Shown one piece after another: positions 50,707 through 60,380 of a stretch of 64,000 bases of DNA. A model generated the notes under the pieces. The model saw only the letters and a list, made by a program, of their open reading frames with translations. It did not search any database and was not told where the DNA came from. Source of the DNA: Mucilaginibacter ginsenosidivorax (GTDB lineage Bacteria > Bacteroidota > Bacteroidia > Sphingobacteriales > Sphingobacteriaceae); NCBI RefSeq assembly GCF_007971525.1, contig NZ_CP042437.1, positions 5,828,001-5,892,000 on the forward strand. Reading direction: 5' to 3'. A program made the position numbers and the translations under genes. The stretch's first letter is position 1. Each line of letters begins with the position of its first letter.

Positions 50707-53700
50707 TTACGCCTCAAATAATTCCTTACCATATTCAGTTACCTTGATTTTACTTACACCTCCGGGCTGTTTGCTCAATTGTATTTGGGTCCCAATACGC
50801 TCTTTTAAGGCCTCCACGTGAGAAATGATTCCGATTGATTTACCTTTCGCCTGGAGATTTTCCAGCGCGGTGATCGCAATGTCAAGGGTTTCAGCATCAA
50901 GTGTGCCAAAGCCTTCATCAATGAACAAAGAGTTTATCTGTACTTTATGGCTGGCTAAGTCCGAAAGCCCTAACGCCAATGCCAGGCTGACGAGAAAACT
51001 TTCGCCTCCTGATAAACTGGCCATCGGCCGGATGACGTCAGCTTGATAACCGTCTACAATTAATAACTCCAGGTCATTTTCAGTGCTTTTAAATATTTGA
51101 TAGCGATCACTCAACTTTTGCAAGTGTAAATTGGCGAGATCGGTCAGGCGGGTAAGTGTCAGGCCCTGCGCGAAACGGCTGAATTTTTTACCGTCTGAGG
51201 AACCGATCATGGCGTTTAAATTGTTCCAGCGAGTAAATTCTAATTTTTGCATCTCGATTTGCTTTGCGATCTCGGTGAACTTGTCCCTCGTCAAGCTATC
51301 ATTATGCAGGACTTGTTTCAGCTTCCCAATCTCTTGATTTAACAATGAAAGTTGTATATCAAGGGCTTCCTGCTTTTCTGTAAGCGTTTCAACTGGTTCT
51401 TCCGTCAGTGCCTTTGCTTTTTCATGTGACAGATCCTTGCTCGTTGCCGCTATACGCCCTTTTAAGCCTCCTATACTCGATTCCAGCTCTTTTTGCAACT
51501 GGCTTATTTGCGCCGCTGTATCCGCCGGTAAGAATAAGGTTTGCAGCGTGGAGATGTCTGTTATTCCTTTTTCATTAAGAAGTGCCAGTAAGTTTGTGTT
51601 CAAATTTTCCAATTTACTGAGGAGCGACGCATGTTCATTTTTTTCCTCAGCGATTCTACCGGCGGTCTGGTCGGCAAGCTGCTTTTTATGCTGCCGATTT
51701 TCCTGAGCGGTGTCTTTTTGTTTTATTGCGACGCTAACCGCTTGTTCAAGTCGGCTTCTTTCAACGATAGGGTCTTTATCACCAAATAAACCAGTTCGCT
51801 CCGAGCGTTTTCGCTGTAGCTGATTTTCTTCCGATTTTAGATTACCGCCAGCAGTTTCCCATTCGGTTTGACGTATGTTTAAGGTTGTTTCAATACTTGC
51901 AATCTCTGATTTCAACGCCGATTGTTGTACCAGAAGTTGCTGTACATCCTGGGTGGATTTTGCATAAGTAGCGGCCCGGTTGATCAGGATTTGTTCAGAC
52001 CGGGGTTCTTCAATAGATAGCCCAAGTGGTTGAAGCAGATTTGTGATCAAACTGCGGACGCTTTCTCTTTTTTGATTTGTTTCGACAAGCAAATCAGCTA
52101 CCCTCGCCAATTCCGCCTGATACCGGTTTATTCTCTCTGCTATCATTAAGGACTCACCTTGAGCGTCCTGAAGTTTTTGCTTGGCAGTTGCATAACTATT
52201 TTGTGCCGTTTGTAATTGCTTTTCAGTAGTTCCAACCGTTAACATTTGGTTTTTGAGTGCGTCCAGAAGTTTTTGTTTTGCCGATATCACCACAATTATT
52301 TCTTCAGGTTTATCAATAGCTAAAGACGTAGGCAATTTGACATTATCGACTGAAAATTCATCCTGCAAGGCGGTTAACGTTCCGCTGACACCAGTAAGCT
52401 CCTTTTCCTTTCCTGACATTGTCACAGCCTGCGTATTAAGCGCTAAAGCGGCGTCCTGTAGCTGTTGCGACAGTTTGTTGACCAGGGTTTCCTGGTCGTT
52501 TCGTTTTTGCTCTGCCAGCGTGATCCGGGCTCCCACCTGATCAGTTATATAGGGGTGATGAACTGCGCCGCAAAGCGGACATGGTTCACCATCCTTCAAA
52601 GTGTCCCTGTCGGCCTCATATTTATGGATACGTTCTTGGATGAGAACTAATTCCCGGAGATCGGCTAGTTGTTCTTTGGCGCTCTTATATTCGCTCTCCA
52701 GGGTTTTCAAAGCGGATGTTTTTTGGTCAACACCGCTTTTTAAATTCGCAATAGCATTGGTTAATTCATACCGTTGTATTAATAAGTTATTATAATTTAT
52801 CGCTGTACGGTGTTGCTGCTCATATAATTGCACGATAGAAGGCAGTTGTAGGCAATCATCTGCTATAGACTCCCGTGTCTTTCCATCTAATACTTTGCCC
52901 AATTCTATGGTTAGGCTATCGACCAGCAATTGTTTTTCTTTCAGCTCTTTTCCGTACTTTGTAATTTCGGCCTCGTTCTGTTCCGCCTGATGCAATGCTG
53001 TTTGCTCTGCCAGTTGAGCCTGGCCTTTTTGAGCGATAAGACCTTGGATACCTGTCTCCTGTTCGTTTAAGCGCTGTTGATATTGTTTTAACGTGGCAAT
53101 ACTGGCTTCCAGCCCTTTGTCTTTTTCGTTTTCAAGCAACCAATTTTCCAACTGGGAAATCTGTTCGACCAGTTGCCCGGCGGTCAGCACTCGCTGCTCC
53201 TTTTTAAATTTCAGATCATCAACGATTTGCTTGGCCTGTTGTACGGAAATTTTAAGTTGCCCAACTTGCCGGGATAAACTCTGCAAACCGGTGTCCATTC
53301 GGCTTATCTTTTCCAGTAAAGGCCCTTTCGCAGTCAATTCCTCTTGTGCTTGTCCGGCAGTGGTTACGGCCAATTGCAATTCGGACAACGCTGTTTCTGC
53401 TGATGCTTGATAACCCGGTAACGCATCAGTTAACTTGCCTAACTCCGAATGAATGCCATCGGCCTGCTCCCTGATAGTTTTGATCTCTATCAATTGGGGT
53501 CTGAACCCCACGGCCAGTTCATGCTGGGTTAGGGCGTGAAAGTCTTTTTGTTTTTCTATATGCAGGGTTTCTTTTTCGGACAATTCCGCCACTTGCTGCT
53601 CGACATTCTTTGTCAAGTTGTTAATAGCAGCTACCCAGGTTATTTGGCTTTGGATCTTTGCAACTTCCGCTTTTTGATTTTTTTCGTTAATACCCAATTC

Positions 53701-54372
53701 GGTTAGTCTGGCGTGGTGGCTTTGGAGTTCCTCGGCCGACAGCACTACGGTATCTTCTAGCTTTTCCGTTAGACTGTCAAGCTTCTCTTTTTCAATTCTT
53801 TGCCTTATGAAAATGTAACTGGATATTTTGGAATAAATTCCGGTATCGGTAATTTTCTCCAGTAATTCGCTGCGCTCATTTTCATTAGCTTTCAGGAACT
53901 TGGTGAAATCGCCCTGCGATAGGATTACCGAGCGAAGAAACTGGTGATAATCCAGCCCGGAAAGTTCAACGATGGCTGCCTTAGTATTTTTTAGCGTATG
54001 GTCGCCCAAGATTTTGCCTGTTGACACCTCCGACAGCTCCATCTTTTCACCGAGCAAATTACCGTCTATTTTACCACGTGCTCGTTTTTGTGACCACTTT
54101 GCACGATAGATTTTATCCTTTACTTCAAATTCAACTTCAGCGTAACTTTCTGCTGTGTGGCGCGACATGGTTTCTTCAACGTCCTTCTCATGCCGGTGTA
54201 CCCTCCCGTATAATGCAACGGTGATCGCATCCAGCAGGGTCGTTTTTCCCGCACCAGTAGGACCTGTTATCGCAAACAATCCGCTATCGGTAAATGGAGC
54301 TTTATCAAAACGAATTTCATGAGCTCCGCTCAGTGAATTTAGATTTAAAAATTTGACGCTCAGGATTTTCAT
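50707..54372 (-). CDS. sbcC: SbcC exonuclease subunit (SMC-like ATPase)
   Basis: The 1221-residue protein starts with ITGPTGAGKTTLLDAITVALYGR (Walker A near 36-43). It then has a coiled coil with the zinc hook PCPLCGAVHHP near 600 and a returning coil. The C-terminal half of the ATPase has LSGGESFLVSLALALGLSDL and Walker B LFIDEGFGTLD near 1150-1160. SbcC with SbcD cuts hairpin and palindromic DNA ends. The start overlaps sbcD by four bases (ATGA). Base composition matches the neighbours. Bacteroidetes genomes normally hold a chromosomal copy, so this may be a second, mobile-element set. Confidence 0.9.
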   Translation of the reverse strand: MKILSVKFLNLNSLSGAHEIRFDKAPFTDSGLFAITGPTGAGKTTLLDAITVALYGRVHRHEKDVEETMSRHTAESYAEVEFEVKDKIYRAKWSQKRARGKIDGNLLGEKMELSEVSTGKILGDHTLKNTKAAIVELSGLDYHQFLRSVILSQGDFTKFLKANENERSELLEKITDTGIYSKISSYIFIRQRIEKEKLDSLTEKLEDTVVLSAEELQSHHARLTELGINEKNQKAEVAKIQSQITWVAAINNLTKNVEQQVAELSEKETLHIEKQKDFHALTQHELAVGFRPQLIEIKTIREQADGIHSELGKLTDALPGYQASAETALSELQLAVTTAGQAQEELTAKGPLLEKISRMDTGLQSLSRQVGQLKISVQQAKQIVDDLKFKKEQRVLTAGQLVEQISQLENWLLENEKDKGLEASIATLKQYQQRLNEQETGIQGLIAQKGQAQLAEQTALHQAEQNEAEITKYGKELKEKQLLVDSLTIELGKVLDGKTRESIADDCLQLPSIVQLYEQQHRTAINYNNLLIQRYELTNAIANLKSGVDQKTSALKTLESEYKSAKEQLADLRELVLIQERIHKYEADRDTLKDGEPCPLCGAVHHPYITDQVGARITLAEQKRNDQETLVNKLSQQLQDAALALNTQAVTMSGKEKELTGVSGTLTALQDEFSVDNVKLPTSLAIDKPEEIIVVISAKQKLLDALKNQMLTVGTTEKQLQTAQNSYATAKQKLQDAQGESLMIAERINRYQAELARVADLLVETNQKRESVRSLITNLLQPLGLSIEEPRSEQILINRAATYAKSTQDVQQLLVQQSALKSEIASIETTLNIRQTEWETAGGNLKSEENQLQRKRSERTGLFGDKDPIVERSRLEQAVSVAIKQKDTAQENRQHKKQLADQTAGRIAEEKNEHASLLSKLENLNTNLLALLNEKGITDISTLQTLFLPADTAAQISQLQKELESSIGGLKGRIAATSKDLSHEKAKALTEEPVETLTEKQEALDIQLSLLNQEIGKLKQVLHNDSLTRDKFTEIAKQIEMQKLEFTRWNNLNAMIGSSDGKKFSRFAQGLTLTRLTDLANLHLQKLSDRYQIFKSTENDLELLIVDGYQADVIRPMASLSGGESFLVSLALALGLSDLASHKVQINSLFIDEGFGTLDAETLDIAITALENLQAKGKSIGIISHVEALKERIGTQIQLSKQPGGVSKIKVTEYGKELFEA

Positions 54373-55589
54373 AAGTCACCCTCCTGTTGTAATGCCTCAA
54401 GGGCCTCCTGGAATGTAGCAATTAGTTCCGGCTGCTTCGTATTGCCGTAAACGGCTTCGCATTTCTTAAGAAATACCGACTTTGGATCAAGATCATTGAG
54501 TGCCATCGCCTCGGTGGTAAGCTGCTGTATTTGTTGTGAAGGCCTGATCAATAATTGCCGCGGAAAAAAATGCCCGATAAAGGGCTTGCCGGTTTTAAGC
54601 TTATCCAGTTGTTCATTCAGGTCCGGAATAAATGCGTTAGTTTCGATCTTCAACTCGATCCAGGAGGGGTATTTTAGGCCCTCATCTTCCAGAATTAATA
54701 TTTGGCTGCGGACACTATCAAGTGTTCCTGAGATCCGTACCAGTCGGCGGCAACAGGGCACTTCAAGCTCTTCAATTTTAACTGCCCCACCGCCAAATTC
54801 AATAATGACCACTTGTTTGCGGTCGTCATTCTCCGAAAAACTCAATGGTATAGGCGAACCGGAATAACGCACATAGTCCATTTTATTTACTTTCTGTGGC
54901 CGATGCAGGTGCCCCAGGGCGATATAATTGAATTCTTTTGGAAATTGGTCCCCGGCTACCTGCCCGAGATTGCCTATATGAATATCTTTTTCACTTTCTG
55001 AAGTACTGGCCCCGGCCGCATAAAGGTGTCCGGTTGCTATAACCGGTATATTGTTGTCTTTATGAACGGCAATGTGTTCAACCAAGTTTTGGTAATGATC
55101 CACGATGCCTTGTTTGATCCGCGCTTCTCGCTCTAAAGTTGTCTCGCCCGATATGGAAAGCCGGATATCCCTGTCACGAAGAAACGGGACGGCACAGATC
55201 ACCAGTTCTATTTGTTTATTTTTATCGTAAATGGGTATTACTTGATCGCTGAAAATTTCCGGCACACCACCCACAATATGCACGTTAAAATATTTCAGCA
55301 GCGCTTTGGGCGCATTTAAGGTGCTAATGGAATCATGGTTACCCCCGACGATTACCACATCATGACAATCAGTATCTTTTACGTTCCTTAGAAAATGATA
55401 ATACTGTTCAAGCGCGGTATTTGAGGGTGCACCGGAATCAAAAATATCACCTGCTACTATCAGGACGTCTATCTTTTCTGATTTTAGTTTGTCGATCAAC
55501 CAGTCCAGGAAATCCTGATGTTCCTCAGTCCGGTCGAACTGTTCCATTCGTTTACCTAAATGCCAGTCTGCTGTATGTAGTATTCTCAT
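54369..55589 (-). CDS. sbcD: SbcD nuclease subunit (Mre11-like)
   Basis: A 406-residue metallophosphoesterase with all the usual motifs: HTADWHLGKRMEQFDR at 4-19, VAGDIFDSGAPS, GGNHDSIS, ATGHLYAAGAS and LGHLHRPQ near 225-232. SbcD is the Mn-dependent nuclease partner of SbcC. It lies between the zinc-hook AAA gene (10-base gap) and sbcC (ATGA overlap) in one operon on the minus strand. Length is normal and no key residue is missing. Confidence 0.92.
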   Translation of the reverse strand: MRILHTADWHLGKRMEQFDRTEEHQDFLDWLIDKLKSEKIDVLIVAGDIFDSGAPSNTALEQYYHFLRNVKDTDCHDVVIVGGNHDSISTLNAPKALLKYFNVHIVGGVPEIFSDQVIPIYDKNKQIELVICAVPFLRDRDIRLSISGETTLEREARIKQGIVDHYQNLVEHIAVHKDNNIPVIATGHLYAAGASTSESEKDIHIGNLGQVAGDQFPKEFNYIALGHLHRPQKVNKMDYVRYSGSPIPLSFSENDDRKQVVIIEFGGGAVKIEELEVPCCRRLVRISGTLDSVRSQILILEDEGLKYPSWIELKIETNAFIPDLNEQLDKLKTGKPFIGHFFPRQLLIRPSQQIQQLTTEAMALNDLDPKSVFLKKCEAVYGNTKQPELIATFQEALEALQQEGDL

Positions 55590-55599
55590 TTAAGTTTGA

Positions 55600-58332
55600 T
55601 TATATTTCAGCAATTGGGGCTGGCGCAGACGGGTTATTAAAACTCCTTATATTGTTTATTGCGCGCACTGCTTTATTAAATTCCGCAATATACCCTCGTA
55701 CATCCAACGCTGTCCGTACCTCGGGGCTCGATTCATGAATTGTCCCTTCAGCTGAAATCTTGTTGTGCACCTCCATCAATATGTTATAGTCAACCTCGCT
55801 AATATCACGCATACCCCTCCATTCTTTAATAAGGTCGTTATTTCTATAAACTTGCCTTTTAATGTCGTTTAGTACAAATCTTTCAAAAAAATTATTAATT
55901 GTCGTCCTTAAATGCTTATCTGCCTGCGTAATATCTCCGGCAATTAAATTATCTCTGATTATTTTAATTCGTTCTTCCCAATCTAAAGTCATGAATATTA
56001 CTTCCTCTTTAACCATTCCTGGTTGAAGTGCGTGTTCGATTATATAATAGGTCGCACACTTATGAATTCCTGTGGAACCTGGTAGTTTTCCAGCACATTG
56101 GTCTGCTTCGGAACTGTGTTCACACAACCCACATTTTGCTTTGTGCATAGATGAACTACCTAGTGACTTTTGTATAAGGCGGTGATAAAATTCGAAATTA
56201 TGTGTAAACACGACTACTTGATATGCTTTGCTGAGGTCAATTATTTTGTCAACAACTTTGTAAATGTTGGAATCATCGAGCGACGTAATTGGATCATCGA
56301 AAACAAGAATCTCTTTATCATCGAATTCTAACTCGGTTAACCAATCACAAATTGAGTACACTTTTGCTTCGCCTTCACTGAGTATAGCAGATACTGAAAA
56401 TGATTTATTATTGGCCTCAATTTTTGCATCAATTTTGCTGGTTCCAACCGGATTAGAAAATGGACGTTTGATATTATCCCGCCGGGCGATCTCGAAATAC
56501 GCAAGGTTTTTGTTGAAAGACTGCAAATAATTGTTCCTGATAAGTTCTTCTTCTACACGGCCTTTATCCTTTGAAATTTTCATTTTATAGGACTGGAAAT
56601 TGCTACCTGATTTTTTACAGGTTTTAATATCTTCCAAACTTTTGAGCAGGCCTTCAATCAACACTTTTTGATTTACACAAAATTCTTTATCCTCTAATAA
56701 GGCAAGATTTTCTCTGGCTTCCTTTTTCAAAGTTTCGATAGCGAGCAATCTTCCTTTTAAATCCCCAAGGTCATGCCGGATAACGTAGCCTTCTGATTGA
56801 ACCATATCAAGCAAATCATTTAATTGAATCACTATGATTTCAAAATTTACATGGATTGGTTTTAAGTCATCCAAATCAATTTTTAGAAGATTAAGTTCAG
56901 TGGGATCAAATCTTTGATTTTGCCATTGGCCAAAATCTATCATTGCCTGGTCTGCTGTCTGATAGATTTCCCCTAAAGAAGCAATAGTTATCAATTCAGC
57001 TTTGGTTTGAAGCATTTTATCGACTTTACTCTGATATCGCCTCAGTAAAGTTTGTAACTGAGTGATCTCCTTATTTACTTCATTGTCAATAAGCTGATGA
57101 ATATCCTTTATTAATGATTTATTTTCATCGGGCAACTCCTGGTTACAATAGAAGCATTTCTCAACTTCATCCGGATAATTATCAAAACCAAAGGTCAGGG
57201 CGGTTTCAGCGATCTTTTGTAGTAATTCTACGTACTTGTCCTTATTGACTTGTGGGTCAAAGAGTAGTTTAAATTGGTTGAATTTAGAAAAATCCAGACT
57301 TTTCTTGAGTTTTGCAACCTGTTCAATCCGATCATTTACTGCTTTAACTTCTTTGTAGATCGAAATTAGTTCGTCAATGTAGGCCTGAATTTTAACGATT
57401 GCATTAGAACGTATCGTGGCAAGGTCAATCTTATCGGTTAAGTCTTCAACCGACATATTGGTAGTGCGCTGTAAGTCTCCTTTCTTGATTAAATGATCCG
57501 TCTCTAAAGTCAATTTAGATAACTCTTCGAGTTTATCTGTCAGCGGTTTAACGACATCTTTATTGGCTAACAAGAACTTCTTTATAGATTTTTCTGCATC
57601 CGATTTTAAACCCTTAATTAGTATCTCAAAATTTTCTGAGTATCGGGCGTTCAATCCTGTCAGGTGTTCATTGTACTTTTTTTCGACCTCTTCTACCGAT
57701 GAGCGCAAAGTATCATAATATCCAAGTTTATAACGATCTACACTCCAGCCAGAATCTTTTTTCGAAAGTGAGCTGGATAATATCCGGTCGTCGCAGAATT
57801 TTATATGAGATGGGTTTTGCTTACCAGCCAACCATTCGATGGTAAACGCACTTGGATCAGGAAACCCGGCCGTAATTCCTTTCAACTGATTTGCCCGGTG
57901 TTTCTTTTTGTCTACAAAATCTATTTTAGCGGTTGATGGTATTGCCGAGACTTGGTAAATGTTGCCGATAATATCCTGGCTACTATGAAATGCATCCTTC
58001 AGGATTTTATAATAACTCGTCTTTCCGCTTCCATTTTTGCCGTAGATGAGGGTAAAACTCGGGCTGAACGTTATGTGTTTATTATCATAAAGACCAGCGG
58101 CATTAGTGTTTTCATAAAGTTTATATAATGTTTTATTTGCAGCGACTGTAGTACCTGTAGTATCCGGTAATACAATACCAGATAATTTAATGTCAGAATT
58201 CAGTTTATCGAATGCTGTTTGGACATCATCTTCGGATAAGACGCCATGCTCACAGACTTTGTTCCTAAGTTCACAAATCCATTCACGCTCGTCAAAATTG
58301 AGTTTGATTAACTCATTTATTGCATTACTCAT
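55600..58332 (-). CDS. AAA_13/RloC-like zinc-hook ATPase
   Basis: A 910-residue SMC-like ATPase. Walker A is IYGKNGSGKTSYY near 94-106, a zinc hook CFYCNQELP lies near 396-404 within long coiled coils, the signature-like LSEGEAKVYSIC precedes Walker B EILVFDDPITSLD near 688-700, and FTHNFEF follows. A second cysteine cluster (KCGLCEHSSEADQCAGK) lies near 735-750. RloC and PrrC relatives with this layout sense DNA damage or phage anti-restriction and cut tRNA. The anticodon nuclease residues cannot be confirmed here. The same operon holds sbcD and sbcC. Confidence 0.7.
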   Translation of the reverse strand: MSNAINELIKLNFDEREWICELRNKVCEHGVLSEDDVQTAFDKLNSDIKLSGIVLPDTTGTTVAANKTLYKLYENTNAAGLYDNKHITFSPSFTLIYGKNGSGKTSYYKILKDAFHSSQDIIGNIYQVSAIPSTAKIDFVDKKKHRANQLKGITAGFPDPSAFTIEWLAGKQNPSHIKFCDDRILSSSLSKKDSGWSVDRYKLGYYDTLRSSVEEVEKKYNEHLTGLNARYSENFEILIKGLKSDAEKSIKKFLLANKDVVKPLTDKLEELSKLTLETDHLIKKGDLQRTTNMSVEDLTDKIDLATIRSNAIVKIQAYIDELISIYKEVKAVNDRIEQVAKLKKSLDFSKFNQFKLLFDPQVNKDKYVELLQKIAETALTFGFDNYPDEVEKCFYCNQELPDENKSLIKDIHQLIDNEVNKEITQLQTLLRRYQSKVDKMLQTKAELITIASLGEIYQTADQAMIDFGQWQNQRFDPTELNLLKIDLDDLKPIHVNFEIIVIQLNDLLDMVQSEGYVIRHDLGDLKGRLLAIETLKKEARENLALLEDKEFCVNQKVLIEGLLKSLEDIKTCKKSGSNFQSYKMKISKDKGRVEEELIRNNYLQSFNKNLAYFEIARRDNIKRPFSNPVGTSKIDAKIEANNKSFSVSAILSEGEAKVYSICDWLTELEFDDKEILVFDDPITSLDDSNIYKVVDKIIDLSKAYQVVVFTHNFEFYHRLIQKSLGSSSMHKAKCGLCEHSSEADQCAGKLPGSTGIHKCATYYIIEHALQPGMVKEEVIFMTLDWEERIKIIRDNLIAGDITQADKHLRTTINNFFERFVLNDIKRQVYRNNDLIKEWRGMRDISEVDYNILMEVHNKISAEGTIHESSPEVRTALDVRGYIAEFNKAVRAINNIRSFNNPSAPAPIAEI

Positions 58333-58666
58333 GATAAATTTAGGTAAGGTTATTTACAGTTTATAAAGTTTTGATTTACAATATTAAAGATAAATTATCC
58401 ATAAAAATTGATAATTGAAAATATTAATAAATACCCTTTTATAAGTGAAAGTTGTAAGAAATAAATCGAGCTGGTTGGTTGCCAATTCGTGAATTTTAAT
58501 CTTAATTAAAATCAATTTCTTTAATACATAAATAATTCGTATATATGGGTATTAACGTTCTCATACAGCATCAAATTGATCTAAATAATTCGGTATACTT
58601 CGCGGTATACGTCTTAAATTTAATGACATAACATATTGATAATAAGTGATTTATCTCAATTTGTTA

Positions 58667-58682
58667 GAATCCCAGCGGGACC
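58667..58682 (+). other. tRNA 3'-end-like segment (possible attachment-site scar)
   Basis: GAATCCCAGCGGGACC reads like the T-loop end, T-stem and acceptor end of a tRNA gene, but the bases upstream do not form the rest of a tRNA. Tyrosine integrases often leave exactly this part at element junctions. A terminator follows it directly, as after many tRNA genes. Confidence 0.35.
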
Positions 58683-58684
58683 TT

Positions 58685-58720
58685 AAGGAAACAACCAAAG
58701 TTGCTTGTTTCCTTTTTTTT
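58685..58720 (+). terminator. Intrinsic terminator after the tRNA-like segment
   Basis: AAGGAAACAA and TTGTTTCCTT form a 10-bp stem with a 10-base loop. Eight T residues follow the second GGAAAC complement. No gene precedes it on the plus strand except the tRNA-like segment. Confidence 0.6.
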
Positions 58721-58844
58721 ACCCATAAGAATCTCATAGGCAAGTTATTAACAAGCAGTAAAAGTGGTTCGAAATTTACCGATTAAATTTTGTGCTGATT
58801 TTTAATTTAGTCTATTTTATTAATAAACGAAGGATTGGATTGCC

Positions 58845-58870
58845 TTTTTTAAGGTTCGATTTCCACCTAG
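58845..58870 (+). repeat. Direct repeat, copy 1 (before the FRG gene)
   Basis: TTTTTAAGGTTCGATTTCC and CACCTAG recur with three differences at 60339-60363. An ATAAACGAA box about 25 bases upstream is also shared. Confidence 0.6.
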
Positions 58871-59056
58871 GGTATCATTAGTTATTTTTTCTTCAGACTG
58901 CCTGCTGGCGGCCATTGTTCATAGTAGTTGAAGATATCAATGAGCTATCGTTGGGCGTAGTGAATTGAAATTGCGGCAATTAATGAGTTGGTTTGCTACC
59001 TTTGAGGTATTTCCACTCAACAGTAGCCGATCTAAAGTCAGCAAAACTATATAGCG

Positions 59057-59086
59057 TTGATAGGATTGTGTAATTATTTATTTTCG
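59057..59086 (+). promoter_or_regulatory. Promoter of the FRG gene
   Basis: TTG (59057-59059), a 19-base spacer and TATTTTCG (59079-59086) fit the Bacteroidetes pattern with one mismatch. The ATG at 59095 is only eight bases after the -7 box, so the mRNA would be nearly leaderless. Confidence 0.45.
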
Positions 59087-59094
59087 CCTTATTG

Positions 59095-60288
59095 ATGACT
59101 TTTTTAACCCGCAACTCACCCGATACCTTTGAAACCCGTTATCGTAAACAACAAAATCTATTATGTTTTGAACTTCGTCAAAAAGGAGTGAAGGAAATAA
59201 CGATTGAGCAGCTGTGTAGGTCAGGTTATTACATGGTCGAATGGGAGCCAAACAAAATATTTGATAGCTTTTATGGTGCTTCTCTCGCATTAAGGGGGCA
59301 ATTTAACACAGATATACTTTTGCGTTCTAAAGATTATGGAATTGAGGCGTCAATCGCTTTAAGACCTCAAGAATATTACATTTCAAAGATCGAACAAATC
59401 TCCGAAATTCTTTCCGCTGACGAGCGTAGTAAGTATTATCTCGATAATGGCTATTTTAGCTATAGAGGACAAAGAAATGAGTATACAGTAAAGCGTGAAT
59501 TCTCAAATCCGACATTAAGCAATGAGAATGGTGATGAACGACTGATTATACCCGGCTGTTGGAGGAAATATAAATCAAATTTCAATAAAAGAAAAATTGA
59601 TGCCGATCTTGAAGATGTTTTCTCAACTGGAGATGCAGACGATATTATTTATCACGGCATAAATGATTATCAGCAAATACCAAGCAATTATTTTAAACGG
59701 AACGGATACTTTTCTGCCAATGAACTTATTGATAGTACTGATCCGGCGGAGCAAGCTTATTATGAGCGGTGGTGGCAATTGAAAGCAAATGCTGAATATA
59801 ACTCCGAGTTGGCAATTGTTTCACAACATTATGGTTTTGACACGACTGGTTTAGATCTTACTTTCGACTACAAAACCGCATGTTTCTTTGCAACGCAACG
59901 ATTTGAAATGCAAACAAATGGAAAAGCCCAGTATCGTCCTGTCGGAGATGGGCAACATGAAGGCGTGATATACTGTTTTTACTTTAGAATACCGACAATT
60001 ACCTCAACAAAGGATATCATCAAAAATCTGACTTCATTACAACATTTGCATCCATTAAGGCCTGTCAGGCAACAATGCGCCTTGCCATTTTTTCTTTTCG
60101 ATAACTTTAACGAAGCCACTTGCTATTTATATGCCGTGTTTCACCTTAACAAAGATTTTGATTCGCAGGGGTTGCCAACCAAAGAGTACTTGTTCCCAGG
60201 TAGAGGGGATGATCAGTTTTATGATGCTGTTTTAAAAGCAAAGGGAAATAATCGTGCTTTGAATGGGTTTGTCGAATATGATTTTTGA
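59095..60288 (+). CDS. FRG-domain protein
   Basis: The ATG at 59095 gives 397 residues. The FRG domain is visible as YFSYRGQRNEY near 125, and ELAIVSQHYGFDTTGLDLTFDYKTACFFATQRF near 240-272. The end is RQQCALPFFLFDNFNEATCYLYAVFHLNKDF. FRG (Phe-Arg-Gly motif) proteins are frequent in bacterial defence islands, with unknown biochemistry. The gene has its own promoter and is flanked by copies of a 25-base direct repeat. It is followed by the broken DUF3800 gene on the same strand. Confidence 0.82.
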   Translation: MTFLTRNSPDTFETRYRKQQNLLCFELRQKGVKEITIEQLCRSGYYMVEWEPNKIFDSFYGASLALRGQFNTDILLRSKDYGIEASIALRPQEYYISKIEQISEILSADERSKYYLDNGYFSYRGQRNEYTVKREFSNPTLSNENGDERLIIPGCWRKYKSNFNKRKIDADLEDVFSTGDADDIIYHGINDYQQIPSNYFKRNGYFSANELIDSTDPAEQAYYERWWQLKANAEYNSELAIVSQHYGFDTTGLDLTFDYKTACFFATQRFEMQTNGKAQYRPVGDGQHEGVIYCFYFRIPTITSTKDIIKNLTSLQHLHPLRPVRQQCALPFFLFDNFNEATCYLYAVFHLNKDFDSQGLPTKEYLFPGRGDDQFYDAVLKAKGNNRALNGFVEYDF

Positions 60289-60338
60289 TTATTGCATTAG
60301 CTACTAATTCGATGTTTATAAAACGAAAGTGTTAATAG

Positions 60339-60363
60339 GTTTTTAAGGGTCGATTTCCACTAG
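60339..60363 (+). repeat. Direct repeat, copy 2 (before the DUF3800 gene)
   Basis: GTTTTTAAGGGTCGATTTCC and CACTAG match the copy at 58845-58870. Each copy lies upstream of one of the two genes, so it may be a shared regulatory element or a duplication left by insertion of the FRG gene. Confidence 0.6.
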
Positions 60364-60380
60364 ACCATAAATTGAATTTA

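Larger units (their letters stand above)
58333..59056. other. AT-rich intergenic region
   Basis: No gene is supported in these ~720 bases. They hold a TATCTTTA box on the minus strand (58385-58392) for the AAA operon, the tRNA-3'-end-like segment and terminator near 58667-58720, and the first copy of a repeat at 58845-58870. Confidence 0.6.
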
